Origin: Sitta carolinensis
Lineage: Eukaryota > Chordata > Aves > Passeriformes > Sittidae
Assembly (NCBI GenBank): GCA_032173965.1
Contig: CM063285.1
Span: 28,617,160 to 28,681,159 of the forward strand
Length of the DNA: 64,000 bases
Direction: 5' to 3'
The notes under the pieces were generated by a model, which was not told where the DNA came from, searched no databases, and saw only the letters and a list, made by a program, of their open reading frames with translations. Below, in pieces: positions 25,101 through 40,163 of this stretch. The position numbers and the translations under genes are program-made. Each line of letters begins with the position of its first letter. The stretch's first letter is position 1.

Positions 25101-28100
25101 CATATCTCAAACATCTACAGTCTTTTACCATCAGAGCTATTTACAAGCATCAGTAATAAGCTCTCAATGAGACAGGAATGGGTCAGGAATGGGAATGCTA
25201 GGCTGGACCTGAACACAGATGGTCCCAAAACTTCTGACTGGTAAGAAGGGCTGATCTGATAGTGCTATATTTGAGAAAACCATTAACAATCTTAACACTT
25301 ATTTAGGACCTCCTTTCCATGGTAGGTCAAAATTCAAGCCTGGATTTTGTTATGAAGGCTTTATCACTTTAAACAAAACAAGCCAAAAATCTCCAGTGCA
25401 CAGGAAGAGGGACACTTGAGGCTTGGGTGAGATGGATAAAATAAAAAGCAAGACTGATTTTTCAGCCAGTTGTGGCACTACAGTAGTGGCAGAGTGCTTG
25501 GTCATTACCCCTTGAGGGACACAGCTCTGCAAATACATAAAAACAGACAGAATATCCCAAAAAAGATGGAAAGAAATGTTTTAAGATCTGTGACATATCC
25601 CACCATGCACAATTGTTCAGGCCACAACAGGAGAGGAGCAAAACAGTGAAGACAGTCATAACTACATCTCTAAGCTAGCCACTGAACTCCATAAGGAGTA
25701 AGCACAACACTGACTTACCTTCTCACACAATACGCAGTGGTCTGTCTCTTACTTTCTGACTAGTTCAGCTAGGAGCATAAATTCCCAGACTACCCAAACA
25801 AAATGTTAGCTGTAGTAGTATCTTGAAAGAAGGTATTCAAATAGCTCCTGCTCCCCTGGATTAACTTTATCCTCTTATTCAGTGTGGATTGCTAATTCTT
25901 CATTAGTATGGTTACCCACTCACGTCCACACTGCACAGGTGTGGTGTCTACAGACGTCAGACTTGGGAACTTGCGAAGCTTGCAAAGAAATTTAAAGGTG
26001 ATGGATGGGTTGGAAATTATTTTCTGTTTCTAACTGCAAACTCTCTGATAGGTACATACTTCTTGCTTCCTTTCTCCTTAACACAGGTGCACATGGTGGT
26101 AGGAACTCCGCCAGCCCATGACCCCACACCTTTATATGCAAAAGCAGCTCTCTTCCATTTCTACATTACAGATCACTGCCATCAAAACCAGATCGTTTTC
26201 CACATTAATCCAACAATAGTGGTAAAAGCCCACTAATCCCTTGGAACCTGCCCTCACTTTTGGGTTAAAATATACCCTAGGGTCAGTTAAAGGATTTTAT
26301 ATGTTAATAAGTTGGGAAGGGAAAAATTCTTAGGGTTAATTTGTTTTCAGGTGGGCTATTCCCTGCTTTTTCTGTCTGGAGAGAGGAATTTAGCAATTAA
26401 AGGTTCACCTGTAGAGCTGACACCTCTTCAGAAATGATGGAGTAGCTGAGTTACGAACTCACCACCTCCCTCTGCAGTGATGTTTTATGGCTTTGCTGCT
26501 TTACGGCCATGCTGCTGGGAAGCACTTTATGCCAGAACAGTCTGATACAATGTGTGCTTCAGCCACACATTCATCCATGCTCTATATGAAAGTCCAAGAA
26601 AAATAGTATTTATTCATGTTTATACATGCACTGGTATATTTGTTCAAGTATGTGTTAAACAAACAAGAAGTCCTGAGCTGTCCTCTGTAACACAAAGATA
26701 TCCTAATAGTGCAGCTGCCTTTAAGGAGGAAGTCCTATTGCTTCAGAGAGTTCTTGTAGTGCAAGGTGGGGGAGTCAGAAGTCTGACTGGATTAAGTGGT
26801 GCTACTGCAATCCTGAGCCCGAGCCACCTTGCATATGCTTTAAGCACTCTGATAAGCACAGCTGATTTACGTGAGTGAGAGAGGAAGGGAGAAAGCTTCC
26901 AATATCATCAGGGAGGGATAACACAGTAAGAAGTAAAAGAAGCTATGCACTACAGTAAGGTCAGAAAAGTTTAGACACATCTTAAAAACAATTGCACAGT
27001 CTCTCTTTCTTAAAGTATTGATCATAGTTTTGACACAGAAACAGAAATAACACCCGATGCAGAAATCAGGAATCTGGGAGATAGGGTAGTACTTGACCCT
27101 TGCATAAATCTAGGCTATAAGACTTGGTGCTGACTTAAATATTATTTGTTCTAAATATGTAGTTTGGCCAATGGTCAGATAGCAGCAGAGAAATAGTCTG
27201 GCCTTCCCCTGAGCCCCACCATGCCTGTGAGCACAAACCACATGACTGTGGAGCCTGCACACATTTTTCCAATCTGTCTCTTTGTCAACAGAGAGCTTTT
27301 TGCTCCCTTACTTCAAGGTACTATGATTGATGAGTGATTACAAATATCGTTTCTATACCAAGGCCTCCCTACTCCAGTCTCATCTCTTGGTAAGTATTCC
27401 CTCTTCCTTGTCATTTATCCCAAGGCATACACTTCCCCTCTCCTGGCAGTGGTTTTCTTGCTTGCTGTCCCTCAGAAATTGATTCAACTGACCCCAGTAC
27501 ATACCCCAGCCTTCCTTCCCACACCCAACTCTTCTTACTGGCACAGCATCAGCATGGTCAATGCTCCCCAACTTCAGGAAGACAACGCACAAACTTGGCA
27601 TCACACTTTTTTCTCTTGTTCTAAGCAGAAGTCCAAACATAGAGAGGGGAGCAGTAACACCCAAGAAAAAGGACCCCTAGTTCCCTTCCCATTCCAGATC
27701 AGCACAGAGGTACAACACAGGAATATCTCTGGGACTAACTTCCAGAGACAGATCTGTAACAGCCATTTCCAGGAAAGCTATCTGCTTCCACTGCATGGTG
27801 CAACGGATCATCAGCCTCTTACACATGTGATGCAGTCAGAGAGAAGAGGAAGTCCTGACCCATTTTGTGTCAGCACAAGTTTCTGGTATGTTAAGAAACT
27901 TCCTGGGGACTGAGTGGCCCCAAAAAACTGTGATTAATGGGATCTTGCAAATCCTAACGGCTTAAAAGTGTAAGGTGACCATTTTCCACTATGATTTTAC
28001 TCTTTGTATGCGTCAGTTCTCTGATGACTCCTTCCTACCTCAAACACCACTCAGAGAGAAATAAGAGTATACCAGCTACATCAGCCAGCAACAACGTAGC

Positions 28101-31100
28101 AAAAGCTCTGGCACAGAGTGGCTGCAGGGTCTGCATGGGGAATGGAGGACCAGAAACAAGGACACCAATCTCTGGTCACTCCAAGCAGTGTCAGGTATAT
28201 CAAATTAGACAAGAGCCCTACAGTAAATCTCCTCTGTAAAGATTTTGGGTGATCTCTTTCTGCTGCTAGGGTAGTTTTGAAAAAACCCAACCAAACAAAA
28301 AAATCCAATTGGCATTATAACCTGGAGTCATTCTGTTCCCTTCAAAACAGTGAAGAACATGAGCAATAGTACAAGGGCTTAAGAGCCTCCAATGTGGCAG
28401 AAAGACAATTTCCCACAGTGTAGGTACCACCTGCCATTTTTCCTCTGAGCATACCTCCAAGCCTTAAATAGGAGGTGGTGAGACTATAAACAAACCATGG
28501 ACACTTTACAGGGCTGCCCAGAGGGCAAGCTGGGGTGTGACTGAGGAGAGGTTGCTATAACTAAGGGAGCCTGACTCTCAAGAAGTCTCCTTGGAATAGA
28601 CTATTATTTCCAATCATAAAAGAAAACATTCAATTCCTGTTATCCTATAGGAGAGAGGTAATCATCTCCTAGTGCTCTGGTCAACATATTTTTTCTTTCA
28701 CAACCACATTTCCTAATTTTCTTCCAAACCTACAGCTACCACAGAAGCAACCACAAGACATTTACAGCTTTGATTATTCCAAAAGCACATCTCCTTCAAC
28801 AATGCAGATTTTTCCTTGCATTTCACAGCATTATCATCACTAGTAGAAAAGTCACAGTTTCAGTCTTACCCTCCAGAGGTCAATTTTTCTGCTGACACAT
28901 ACCTAGACCAAACCAGGACTATCCCCAACTAGGTCACAGTGGTGCTGATTCCTTCAGGTTTCTGAAACTGCTCTGGGATTTAGACCACAGTGGCACTGCC
29001 CAGCTATCTCAAATCCGAGAGCAGAAGTACCTCTATTTCCCAGATTGAGAAAGAAGGGCAAAGAGAAGCACACTGATTTGCCCACACAGCAAAATGAATA
29101 CCAAGAATAAGAGCTAACCCCCAAAATGTTTTTCCCTCTATGCCTAATCCTAAGACTTCAATGAAAAGTGGCAAGATAAAAGTATGTTTGTTCATTGTTA
29201 CTCTACTGCATGCTCATTAGAGAGTGAACCTGAAAAAACAAAGATCTTTACTTCTATTTTGAATTAAACAGGTCAGATATAACTTGCAAAACTTCTCTGA
29301 TGTAATTCAGGGAAAGGTGGCGAAAGATAAAATCCCAAATCAACACAGTTTGGTAAGGGCCCCTGGGGACAACAAAGTGACTCGAAAGAACTGGCATGGT
29401 TTATTTCATCCAGAAAAATAGGGAGTCTTGTCATGTCTGCCCTGGTTATTAAGTGCCCTGGCAACACACTCCTTCACCAGATTTGGCTGTGCTGCTCTAC
29501 TCAGGATGAAACTGCTGCAGCTGAAGTGTTTGTAGCTCTCTTTAGTGCTAAAGTCCCTTCTTGAGTAGTAGCTAAAAAAAAAAAAAGGAGAAAACCCCAC
29601 CTATTCTATGTATGTTCTCTTTTACACATTTCTCAATATCAAGTATTTTTTTAAGGAACATAAAAAGTGATGATACATTTTCCAAAGCAAAATGTCAGTA
29701 CTCTAGTTTACTTTGTAATTGTCAGTTTTGCACTTTTTAATTGTATAGAATGTATTTGGTATCTAGGATTATTGCAATAGGAGTCAATAAAAACTAGCTC
29801 TTTCTGTCCCAACCATAGCACTCTTTTAGTCTCTTCTCTCTCACAGCTTGGCAAATTCCTGAATTTCTCTTCTTGCAGACATCCTCAGAAATAATGCAGG
29901 AACACCACAACTTGAATCATACTGTTAACAACATCAAAGCTAGCAGACCTCACATTTAAGTGCACAGTAGCATCATGAACTTAACCCTTTGGTTTTCCCT
30001 GCTTTAGTAAGTAGGGAAATAAATCAGCATTGGGATAAAATTATTTTCATCTTATTTCTAAAATGGTGCTTTGTGCCTTCTGTAACCTCTCAGAATTCCC
30101 ACAGTATATCTAGAGTCAGAACACAAAGCATGTTCATTCATTTCTCTATGATGATCATAACAAAAGGAAACAAAAAAAGATTTATTCTTCTAACTATCAA
30201 GAAAAAGATCTACAATATCCCTACTCAGACAAAAGCTATAGTAGGACAGAAATTTCAGCTCTGGGTATTTTTGGTTACATTAAACATAATTATGTGTCGA
30301 AGCTGATGCTTTATCATATCTTTCTCCATTGAAAAAACTTCCATAACAATAAAACATCTGAAGAAATGAGGCTGAGAATGAATGTAGAGTGGCTAATGTC
30401 ATCAATGCTGAGCTAATAAGTGACTAAGCTTTGACTTACATTGGACTGTCACGCAAAGCTCTTCTGTGTCCTCTTCCTCTTGAAGCTCCCCAGCAGCTTT
30501 TGGCAGCACTTGCCCTTCCCAAGATTAGCCCAAATTGGGTCAGAGTTTATCTGAGGTGGGGGAAACTCTCTTTTCTGCATTCTGCATGCACACTGCTAGG
30601 GAAGAGACTCCTTCAAGTTGTAAAAATAAGAGCTAGTGTTAGGATCTGTCAGATGCATTGGCATAAATACAGAAAAACTCTCCAGAAGTAATGACAATTG
30701 AGTGATTGACAGATGCACATTTTGAAGTTCGTACTCAGAATACCCTTTGTGACTACAAGCCTCCTGGATAATAGCACTAAACTCCAAGAAATATTGTTTT
30801 TTCAAACTGATGAGCAGAAATTTGGACTTTCAGAACTGGCATTTATTTTTGTCCTTCCATAAACTACTTTTATGGTAAATGCAGGGATGTCATTTGTGCT
30901 GATTTGTTTTTTAAGGAATTTAAGGTCATTTGAATACCTTGAGATATATTGGAAACTTGTTAAAATTAGTCTCTTTCCAGAGTAAAGCCAGCATCCTACA
31001 CTGATCCACTATGGACAAACCTCTTGGTCAGCATAAAGACTTTCTGGAGTTTGAGGGAGAGTAAATTATAGAAGGAGTCAGAGTTAAATAAGCAGTGTGG

Positions 31101-32400
31101 TTTTCCTTTAGCAATCCACTAAAAGCAACAGAGTACTGCAAGAAGGTATGTGGAGACCATATAAAGCCAAGATGAAAACATTAATAAAAGGACTCACAGA
31201 TGCAAGATTTGGGTAAAAACTCAGGTATCACTGGAATGTTAAGAGGTTCTCCAGATCTTACATGGCATTCTCTGAACATTTGTTCAACTACTTTGTTGAG
31301 GATTCCTTAACAGCAGGAACAGGCCTGAGACTTTATTGGGCTGCACACTGTAGGAACAGCAGAGATTATCAGTGGAACAACAAGATCATGGGAAAAAAGT
31401 GTCAGATTTGAGATTTACCTGAAGAATACAGGGGTATGAAGGGCAAGAAAATGGGAAGGAAGCCAAACACTGCCCAAGGGATGTGAAGTAAAAGTAAGCT
31501 TAGTTTATACACACAGTGATGCTTCTTGAGCCAGTTTTCTCACTAGCAGAATAGGAATCATGTTCAGTTTGAACAGAAGTATTATTTTTCTAAAAACATA
31601 GAAACTTTCTAGTGAATAAAAAGAAGATCATGAACTGAAAATCTCTTTTCTTCGGAGGTGGTAAAAATTCCCCCAACTTATTACAATGCCACTGTCAATA
31701 TTTCCTCAAATACTTGATATTCACTGTTTACAAAATCTGCAAAGTAACAACCCTGCTGAAAAGTAAGCACTGATATGTCACCCTATTAAGTGTGCACAGT
31801 GGGAACTTCGCTTTTCTTGGAAAGCCAGCACTTCTCTTTTGAATGTGACACAGATATGGCCAGATGAGGAAAAAAATAAAAAGGAAAAAAACCCCAAACC
31901 TGTACCTTCCAAATGTCCAAATGCCATTTATAAGGCCATTTTGGTACAACCCATCAGGAAACATTAGTGTAAGCATACAATTATTCTAGGGCTGTAAAAA
32001 AGATAGCTGAAAGGAATTTTGGACATGAACATAATTCAATTTTACTGCTTTGCAAAAAATATAGCTACCTTATTGAAGGCAATGTAGTCTTCTCATAGCC
32101 AGTCATAGAAAAGGACAGAAACTATGTAGGGACTTATACAACAAAGTAGTTGTCAAAATGTAGATACCTGCAATAAAGATCATTGCAACTGCTCAATTTC
32201 TGTTGCTTTCTGCAACATGCACTGACAACCAAAGCCCAAGGCCTTGCAAAATAACAGTGAGCAAAACACACACAGAAGCTCATTGAGATTCTCAGCAGTG
32301 TAGTTAGAGGAGGGGGTAAAATCCACACCCAGAATCAGGCATGCATCAAGTGTCTTCAAATCCTTTTAAACTATTTGTTTTAGTGACATGAGCTCCCCTC
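19135..32400. other. Intergenic DNA (gene desert), no gene identified
   Basis: This is about 13 kb of AT-rich sequence with no recognised repeat family or coding exon. Frames up to 154 codons (27449-27913) lack family resemblance, codon bias and splice context. An 8-bp-arm hairpin at 20453-20470 is within chance expectation. Confidence 0.65.
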
Positions 32401-32415
32401 CTGCCATCACCCATT

Positions 32416-32467
32416 AAAAAAAAAAAAAAAATAAAATAAAATTAAAAAAAAATAATAAAAAAAAAAA
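32416..32467. repeat. A-rich simple repeat
   Basis: A16 is followed by interrupted (TAAAA)n and further A runs totalling about 52 bp. The sequence upstream shows no retrotransposon or poly(A) signal that would make it a retroposed tail. Confidence 0.85.
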
Positions 32468-32469
32468 TT

Positions 32470-35400
32470 GGAAATTTTCTGTTTTCTCTGCAAGCATCTA
32501 ACATTTGCCCAGCGCTGTCAGGCTCCCAGGGTGGTCCAAGCTTGTACAGTCCATAGGCACAGCCCCCAGCACCCCACCCTGCCAGGCTGTGCTCACCACA
32601 CTGTCTCCTCCCTGGTTTTTAGTGGTGAAGAATGAGGGAACTGAGTTTAATGAATCCAAAAACAAATTAAGAAGACCTACATAGCTTCAAAATTTTCTCT
32701 CCAATACATTACCATCCAACTAACCTGCTGCACTTTTAGGATATGTGCATCATGCCCTTTCAGGTAATATGGCATATGAGGAGCAGTCCTGTTGCCTGCA
32801 ATCAGGTTACTTTTTTATGAATAAAGGCTTCAGAATCTTGACCTTAAATAGAAATCAATTCAAGAGTCATGCAGTCTGAATTAAAAAGTTAAGTAGTGAC
32901 AGTACAATTTGCAACTTCATTTCACAAAGCTTGTCATCAGATGGCTTTTCTTTCCACAAACCTGCATTAGCATTGCCTACGACGAAATTGTATAATAATG
33001 TATAATTTAATAAACAAGACTTTTTAAAAATACGAGTCTCCCTACCCACTGCCTACAGAAATTTATGTAAATATCAGTCACCTACTATCTTTAGGCAGAA
33101 CTTACTATCAATTTGTTAAACTCCTATTAAGAGTCATGCATAAATATAGATGAAATATATAGAAAATCAGCATTGTGTTTCTGTAATATCCCAGATTCAC
33201 TAAGGCCAAACACTACTTTTCCTACAACACTGCTTCCTAATTAGTAAGTAATTTCAGATGTTAAATCTGAACTGGGGATTATCTTTATACAGCAAGATCT
33301 TGGCAGCATGACAGAAAAAATTAAAGGAGCCTGCTGATCAGTTAAAATACTACAGTTCCAAGTATGTTTGGATGACAGCCAAAGTCTTGGAATTGTTTTG
33401 CCATGAAATCTGCTTTAAGACAGGAAGAACAGGAAAGTTTTCAGTCTGGAAGAGGCTTCATGATGAAAAGCCTGGAAATCAAGCCCATTATTCACATCCA
33501 ATCAAGCCTACCCCTCCCTGCTCCTTGCTGTCCTCTCCATTCCCAGCACAGAAATGTCCATGCATACAAGTGCACTCCACACTCCACACACACTCCACAC
33601 CTCTTGCAAGCTCTTGGATTTTATTTTTGACAAAATTGCTCAATCTTTAATTCAAAATTATGCTTTGCCTTTTGAGCGAGCCATGCTTCGTTCACATACT
33701 ACAGGTCACAGAGATGACTGATATTTAAAGTAAGTTATTTGCCAGTATTATATGTAATTTAAACCTCCTGGCCCTTAAAGAGAGAGTAAGTTCAAGTGTA
33801 ACAAAAAGGGTCTACCTGCCTTTTTCCTTTTACCTGCCTTTTCATGCAGCACAACCTGCCTGTGCTGCAGCCTTTCAATCATCACATACTCTTATCTGAC
33901 ACGTAGGTTTCTATACAGTCAGCGCAGTGCAGATACTTATTTAAAATCCAGGTGACATGTAGAACTCTACTGCTCTTGTGGCTGTAGCACAGGGAGCTCT
34001 CCAGGGCTGCTGCTTTTGGTGATTTACTGTGGTCATGTTCTCACTGAAGTCAGCAAGAACACAGTACAGGGTCTAATCCTGGAAATCACAAGCAATTAAA
34101 AAAGCAGAGGCTGCACAGCTGTAAAACACTCCCTGAAGAATATTTAGCCATCTTGGTTCCTGGGACACACAAGGAGAGCCCTCCATTCCTACCCAAGCCT
34201 GCATGTAGCTGGGCATCTGCCCTTTGTGTCCAGCAAGACTGGAGAAGCAGCCCCAGCAGTTGCAAGAATGCTTGCTCTGCACTGATCCCATTTTTTTTCC
34301 ATACAGAGTATTCAAAAGATTTTTGTAAGACCAGCTTGTCACCACCCTAGGCATTAGACTGTATAGATATTGTAGTGGTTTCACAACAATAAACTGAGTA
34401 TCACAACTCCTGCTATTCAATTAAAAATTATCTCATATCACATGGTAGAAACATCAATTTGCTAACTCGAATTTCTCTGAGAAATTGTGAGAATTTGACA
34501 CTGTGCTGGCAGGTTTTGGGCTATCTCAGGCTGCCTCTGTCACACTAGCTTCAGAGCATGGATGTCATGGACTCCATGTCAACTGCTCCAGTGCACTGTA
34601 TGAAAAGGCAGCTGTCTGTCCTCAGCTGATCCGTGCTGTGCTGTTCCTGGCACAGCAGCTTTAGTCTGCCTGAAGCACGCTGAACTGCTCTGCATGCCTT
34701 GCCCATAGCCTGTGGAAAGCCATGGTCACTGACACAGGGTGCTGCCACCGGGTCTGTTATCTGATTTGAATACAAATCTGATCAAGCCTGTCTCACACAC
34801 ACCCTTTCCCTTTCTCTCTCCCACAGAACCACCAACAATTAGAACTGAATCTTAAGTCTGAATTTCAAGTACACCACTCTTTCCCCAACTCCTCATAAGT
34901 GTTCTAATACCCATATGTTCTAGAAAATTTACTTAATTGAAATATTTCTTAGTGTAACTTACATGACCAAAATACAGCTTTTAGACCAACAGGTGTAAAG
35001 CAAATAATTTCAAATTAACATGGAGAGACTGTTTGTCTTTAAGTTATTCTTGTTCCAAGCTTGGAGGCTCTGAAAATTGGTAGGGAACATGGCAGTTCTA
35101 GTCACCAAAGCTTAAATAAGACTGAGAGCTATTTATGCACTGCATTGAATCCTTTTGTCTTTGTCAGTCTGTACTTAGAAACTCCTGGGCAATTTCATAA
35201 TTACAGTTTTACCCAGCTGTCTCTTGGATCACTTGCAACTACTATAGAAATACTGAAGGGATCATGCAGGCCCTCATGGCTTTTGAGTACTGAAGAGAGT
35301 CCATTACAACCCCAAATGTAGTTACTTCACAACTACTGAGCATCTGCTTGACAAGCCATGGCAGTCAAAGTCTGACAACCTTGGCTCCCAGAAGCTATTT

Positions 35401-38400
35401 ACAGCTGTCAGCTCTTGGATCTCACCTTGTCCCCGCAGATATCAGGAAGAAGGGAGTCTGCAGGAAGGACAAGACAGCTCTAAAAGAGCTGAATGAGGAG
35501 CAAGTTATGCCTCCAAGACCTGAAGCCCCTCAGTGATCCTTCTCCTGCTACCCAGGCAGGGTACTCTTACCTACAGCTAACCATGATCTCAGAAAACCAT
35601 CTTACAGCATTTGAGGAGACTTCTTGATGGAACCCCTCTAGCACACTTCTTATTTGGCTATATGGTTTATCTATAAGCCATTTTGTCTTGTTACAGAATC
35701 ATCAGAATCCATGGATCTTATGCATGTATATCCTATACTCCATCCAGGTCATGAAATCCATTGTGTAGATCTTTCAAATTCTTCTGCCTTCAACTCCAGG
35801 AAAGGAGTGAAAAGGGTGGGGTGGCCACATCACACTATAGTCTAGCAGAGCTCAGCTGCCATGGGGTACCTGACTCTCCTGATCCACCCTGCACTAGGGT
35901 GGCACAGGTTTATCAACGGATGGCAGTGATCAACTAATGGTAGATAAATTGAAGCATGGACCACTTCCAAAGACATGAACTTTCTCATCCTGGGCACACT
36001 GTTATAACATTCTCAGAGAAGTAGATGAAATTGCCTCTATTCCTGATCTATTGATGTCATTAAATTTGTTTACATTGCCCTGAAATCTGTTTGTGTTGAG
36101 AGGGATCCTTTTTGTTGCAAAAAGAATGCTAAATTTCTGAAGCTATTTGAAACCTATATGTTATGCAGGATAATATGTTTTTATATTACATTGCATACCT
36201 CCTAGGAATATTTTGTTTATGAAGATACTGCTTCATGAATTCTTTTTGAACCTGAATATCTTCAGAAAACAAGTATTTCATTTAAATACTTTGACTGTCT
36301 TTTGAAACATGCAGAATTAGGCATTGCAAACATTCTCAAATGCAATGCCTCTCAAAGCATGATTATTTTCCTCTAAGTTTTGCAAACTAAGGTTGTAATG
36401 GATTTTCTGCCAGCTTAGGTCTGTAGTCTATTACACCAAAGTAACAGTGCTGAAGTCCACTGTTGCAAGTCCAAAGGTTTCTGTTTCCTTCTATGCAGCC
36501 AGAAATTTGACTTTGCTCTGGCAGCCCCATTGTACTAATCGTTCAGGATCAGATCTGTGTGCTCAGCACTTCTCAGCAATCTAAGCAAAGTTGAACCATG
36601 CTTGCTCTGAGGATGAAGAAGAATGGCACACTTTGCTCTCGCCTTTGGAGAAGTCAAAATTCAACTGAACAGTGGTGGCAAAAGGACTCTGACAGGCATG
36701 ACTGCCTCAGAGAAGTTCATGGTACTAGAGCTAAGTGAGCTCCCTGATCGCAGAACAGGAGACCACAGTCTAGTTCAACTCTTTGCATACATAAATGCCT
36801 GCAGTATTCAGCTTATTTTTGTTCTGCTCCCCATCACCTTCAAAATACATATATAGGGTACTGCTGACCTGGGGAGAAGAGGGAAATGGAAAACTACTTG
36901 ATGTGTTATTTCCACCCCAACTCCTTTGTCAGGACCTCATTTTTCCACTCACATCTGTCTACTCCTGGGCAACTGTCAACTTTGCTTGCATCTAATGCCA
37001 GATTTAGATGCTACCAAGTTTAACATACTATGAAGACAGAGAAATTTGGGAATGACCTTTAAACACAGATTATCTCAGAACTCCTGACCAAGACAGTCAG
37101 GTCTCCCCTACTCTAAATTCAAGTAACAAGCAAGTTTTCCTTTGCAGGCTACTGTGCTTGTGCTACCTAACGGTGATGAGGTAGTCCCTTAAACTGGTAT
37201 CAGAGTCCACAGAAATACCCTGTATTTTATCTGACCTTCAAAAGGGATCACGTCCTCTGATTCACTGACTGGCTTTGCAGTTAATTGGGTTGTGACATTA
37301 ATTTTATGCTTACATGTATTTGTTCTCACCACTCTCAGAGCATTTTGACAGAGAATGGTGCAGACATGTTGCTGCATGAAAACTGAAAGGTTGTCTGCAC
37401 TAAGAATTCTAAATTAGTTAGACTACAATAATTTTCAAAATGGTTTCATTTGACAAATCTCTACAACCTTCCTGTTTATTAGTATTATATTTTATTTTAT
37501 TTAGTTTATTATATTATATTACTAAAAGTTTAAGAACACAGGCTGGCATCACATACACCAACAGCAGAGTATTTATTCAGAGGAAGAGCTGTTGTTAAGC
37601 TGTTATGTATTTGCAGATACTATTTTATTAAATCAGATTTCATCTCAAGAGAAATTGGGTAAGAGAAGGGCAAGGGAGTGCTGGCTATTATCATTCTCTG
37701 CATCTTTTTTGCATTGTTAAGTTAGTTTATGGAATGGTTATAAGGATATTCTTGCAAAACTAATTCTAATCACTTCATGATCTTATTTGTTTACTTTGGT
37801 TCCAAAGGAAGCTGAGTGTAACACACCAGTGTATGTGTTCTCAACACTAGGGCTCTCTTACGTGTCATCATAGATATACTTTATCTCACAGCTAGCATCT
37901 AGATTCTTATTTTATTCCCCAAACAATCACAAGAGAATCGTTTCAGAGAGACAAAGAGAAAATATCTGTTCTTTTTATGATTCAAAAGTGCACAGGAAAA
38001 ACTTAGGAGTAAGTAAAACTATCCTACGAATTGTGAGGTCAGTGGAAACCAGACATTGTTTTGTTTGCAGTTAAAAGTTCAAAGTGATCCTAAATTATGT
38101 CAAAACCCCACCTACTTTGACTGAAAGACAATCACTCTATTTTTCAAGAAAGGGATGCTTAATCAAACCTAAGGCTTCTGCCGTCAAACACTGCATGTAG
38201 ACTTACAAAGGCAAATATACCCTGATCTTACAATCCAGTACAGTATCTAATTTTTCTCATCCTTCTTATCATTGATCAAACCCAAGAAAGGGAGGAGAAC
38301 ACACTTAAGGAGGTGGCTAGTCCCTGCTGTATTGCTGCTGCTTGCAATTTCTACTATCTCTATCATTCTCTGTACATTCTCTTCTCTGCCATTTTATTAC

Positions 38401-39760
38401 CTGAGCTTCATCTAGCTATTTTCCATCAGCCTTCTGATTCAAGACTTTTCTTGCTCTGTTTTCTCAATTTGTCACATTCATCCACTGCAACTTTGTTTTC
38501 TGCTCAAAGAACCATTTCATCCCTCAGTTGTATGTTTTATCATCATCACAACTTCATGCAATTCACAGCCCTTTTTACTTCCATTCAAAAGAAGGGTCTC
38601 GAATTAAGATGTTTTTTGCAGACAGTTCACCTCCAACTCCTCATTTAATGTGACCAATTTAATTTGGTCACCAGCTCCCAAAGCTTCTCCCCAAGACACT
38701 CCATCCTATGAGATATGGTTTGCAAGGAATTGTTATACTTTGGTCCTTCCTTCTTGGCTTCACCTTTTCTTATCTATTAGCACAGTACTATTTCTCACTA
38801 TTTATATCCTCTTCTATGTTTTTTTTCCATTTTCATCCATTACAATTTCTCCTACTGGTTCATCAATACCTTCCACCTGGATTGATACTATAGCTCATCT
38901 CTGAGAGAAATCTTGTCGGAAGGATTCCCTCCTTATCACAATAGTGTGCTGTCCTGTTCCAAAAACATCATCCCCTCATAACAGTTTGGCTCCTGCCTCT
39001 AACATTGCAACCTTCCACCAGTTCTCTTTGCACAAGTTGTTGCTGATTTAGTCGATGGAAAAATGGACCATATTCATTTTTCCACTACTCCTTTTATCCC
39101 TCCATATCACCAGATTAGAATTTTTTCATGTTCACAGGGGCTGATCTTGCTTCCAGCCTAGGACAACAAATGCCACTGCTACTACAAAAGAACAAAACAA
39201 ACAAAAAAACTTTGACATTCCCACCACAACCACCACCTGCCAAAAAAATCCCAAAGAAACCAAGCAGACAAAATCTGTCAGCCAGAGCTTATTTCATAAG
39301 CAAGAGAGTATAAAGAGCATTCCGTTCTAGAACAAAATACCTCAGCATCCTTTCTGAGCAAGCATCAGTCCGTCAATATAATCCAGAGGTGAACCATTAG
39401 CTACAAATGCAATTCTTTTCCAAAGTTCTTCCTTGGGCAAGCAAGCAGTTCTATGAAGAGCCTCAAACCCTACCTGCTCTTCTTGTACTGGGCCCCAGTA
39501 TATCAACTGGGGATCAAATTCCTGGGCTTAATTCCAACATCTCTTTGGCACAGACCAGCTGCTCCCCTACATCCTTAAAAGCATTTTCTCCCTATTACAC
39601 TGCTCTTTAACTCCTCAGTGCACTGGTGACCCTATCTGAGAGATGGATGTAGCTCACACCTGTGCCCATGCCCTCCCCTCTCCTTGGGCCTAACCTGCCA
39701 TTCTTCCCTCCCAGCTACTGAGATCCACCCTTAGTCACTGCCTTCCCAAGTTGCATCCAT
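32470..39760. other. Intergenic DNA, no gene identified
   Basis: This is AT-rich desert. An AT-only patch occurs at about 37480-37525, a short CACTCCACA simple repeat at about 33575-33600, and a GTGACCAA/TTGGTCAC stem at 38650-38671. No coding or RNA gene is supported. Confidence 0.65.
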
Positions 39761-39769
39761 GCTTTCCTT

Positions 39770-40010
39770 CCATCTTAATGCTTTTTTAAAGCCCTACTTC
39801 ACTAAGAAGGCCTTCAGGAAGACCATTAGAAGAGGTCTGCTGGCGTCATTGTCTATCAGACTGTACTGCAGCTTCTCAGTTTCCTCCTACCCTGCCAAAA
39901 TGCCTTTACCCTTTGACCCAGACTAAGCTCCTCAGGGTGGGCTCTGACCCAGACTGAACTCCTCAGGCTGGGAATATTTGTTTGCTCAGAATCTATTAGC
40001 ACTCAGTCCA
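39770..40010. mobile_element. Possible ancient L2/CR1-like retroelement tail (weak)
   Basis: AAAGCCCTACTTCACTAAGA, then AGGCCTTCAGGAAGACC, and later GACTAAGCTCCTCAGGG and a second GACTGAACTCCTCAGGCTGG resemble phrases common in very old amniote LINE/SINE 3' ends (L2 and relatives). The match is by eye only and may be coincidental. Confidence 0.3.
39914..39975. repeat. 31-bp imperfect tandem duplication
   Basis: TGACCCAGACTAAGCTCCTC and TGACCCAGACTGAACTCCTC recur at a 31-bp interval (39914 and 39945), each followed by AGG(G/C)TGGG. There are few differences, so the duplication is fairly young. Confidence 0.8.
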
Positions 40011-40163
40011 AAAGCAATCTTCTGTGCTCTAGTAACTAATACCAACAATTCAGACACCTGTGTCAGAACATTTCCATGCTTGGCAATTTTATTTAAGGGG
40101 ATATTTCCCTCCTATTTTGTTTTCAAGTATCTGTTTTACTCAACTATCTTACTAGTCCCCAAG

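Noticed and set aside
27449..27913. 154-codon plus-strand frame in the desert
   Set aside because: It shows no hydrophobic, domain or repeat pattern that I recognise. A single frame of this length is unsurprising in 64 kb over six frames.
38650..38904. Hydrophobic frames (61-84 codons) with several Phe/Leu-rich stretches
   Set aside because: The sequence is pyrimidine-rich, so Phe, Leu and Ser codons are expected. There is no start context, promoter or family match.
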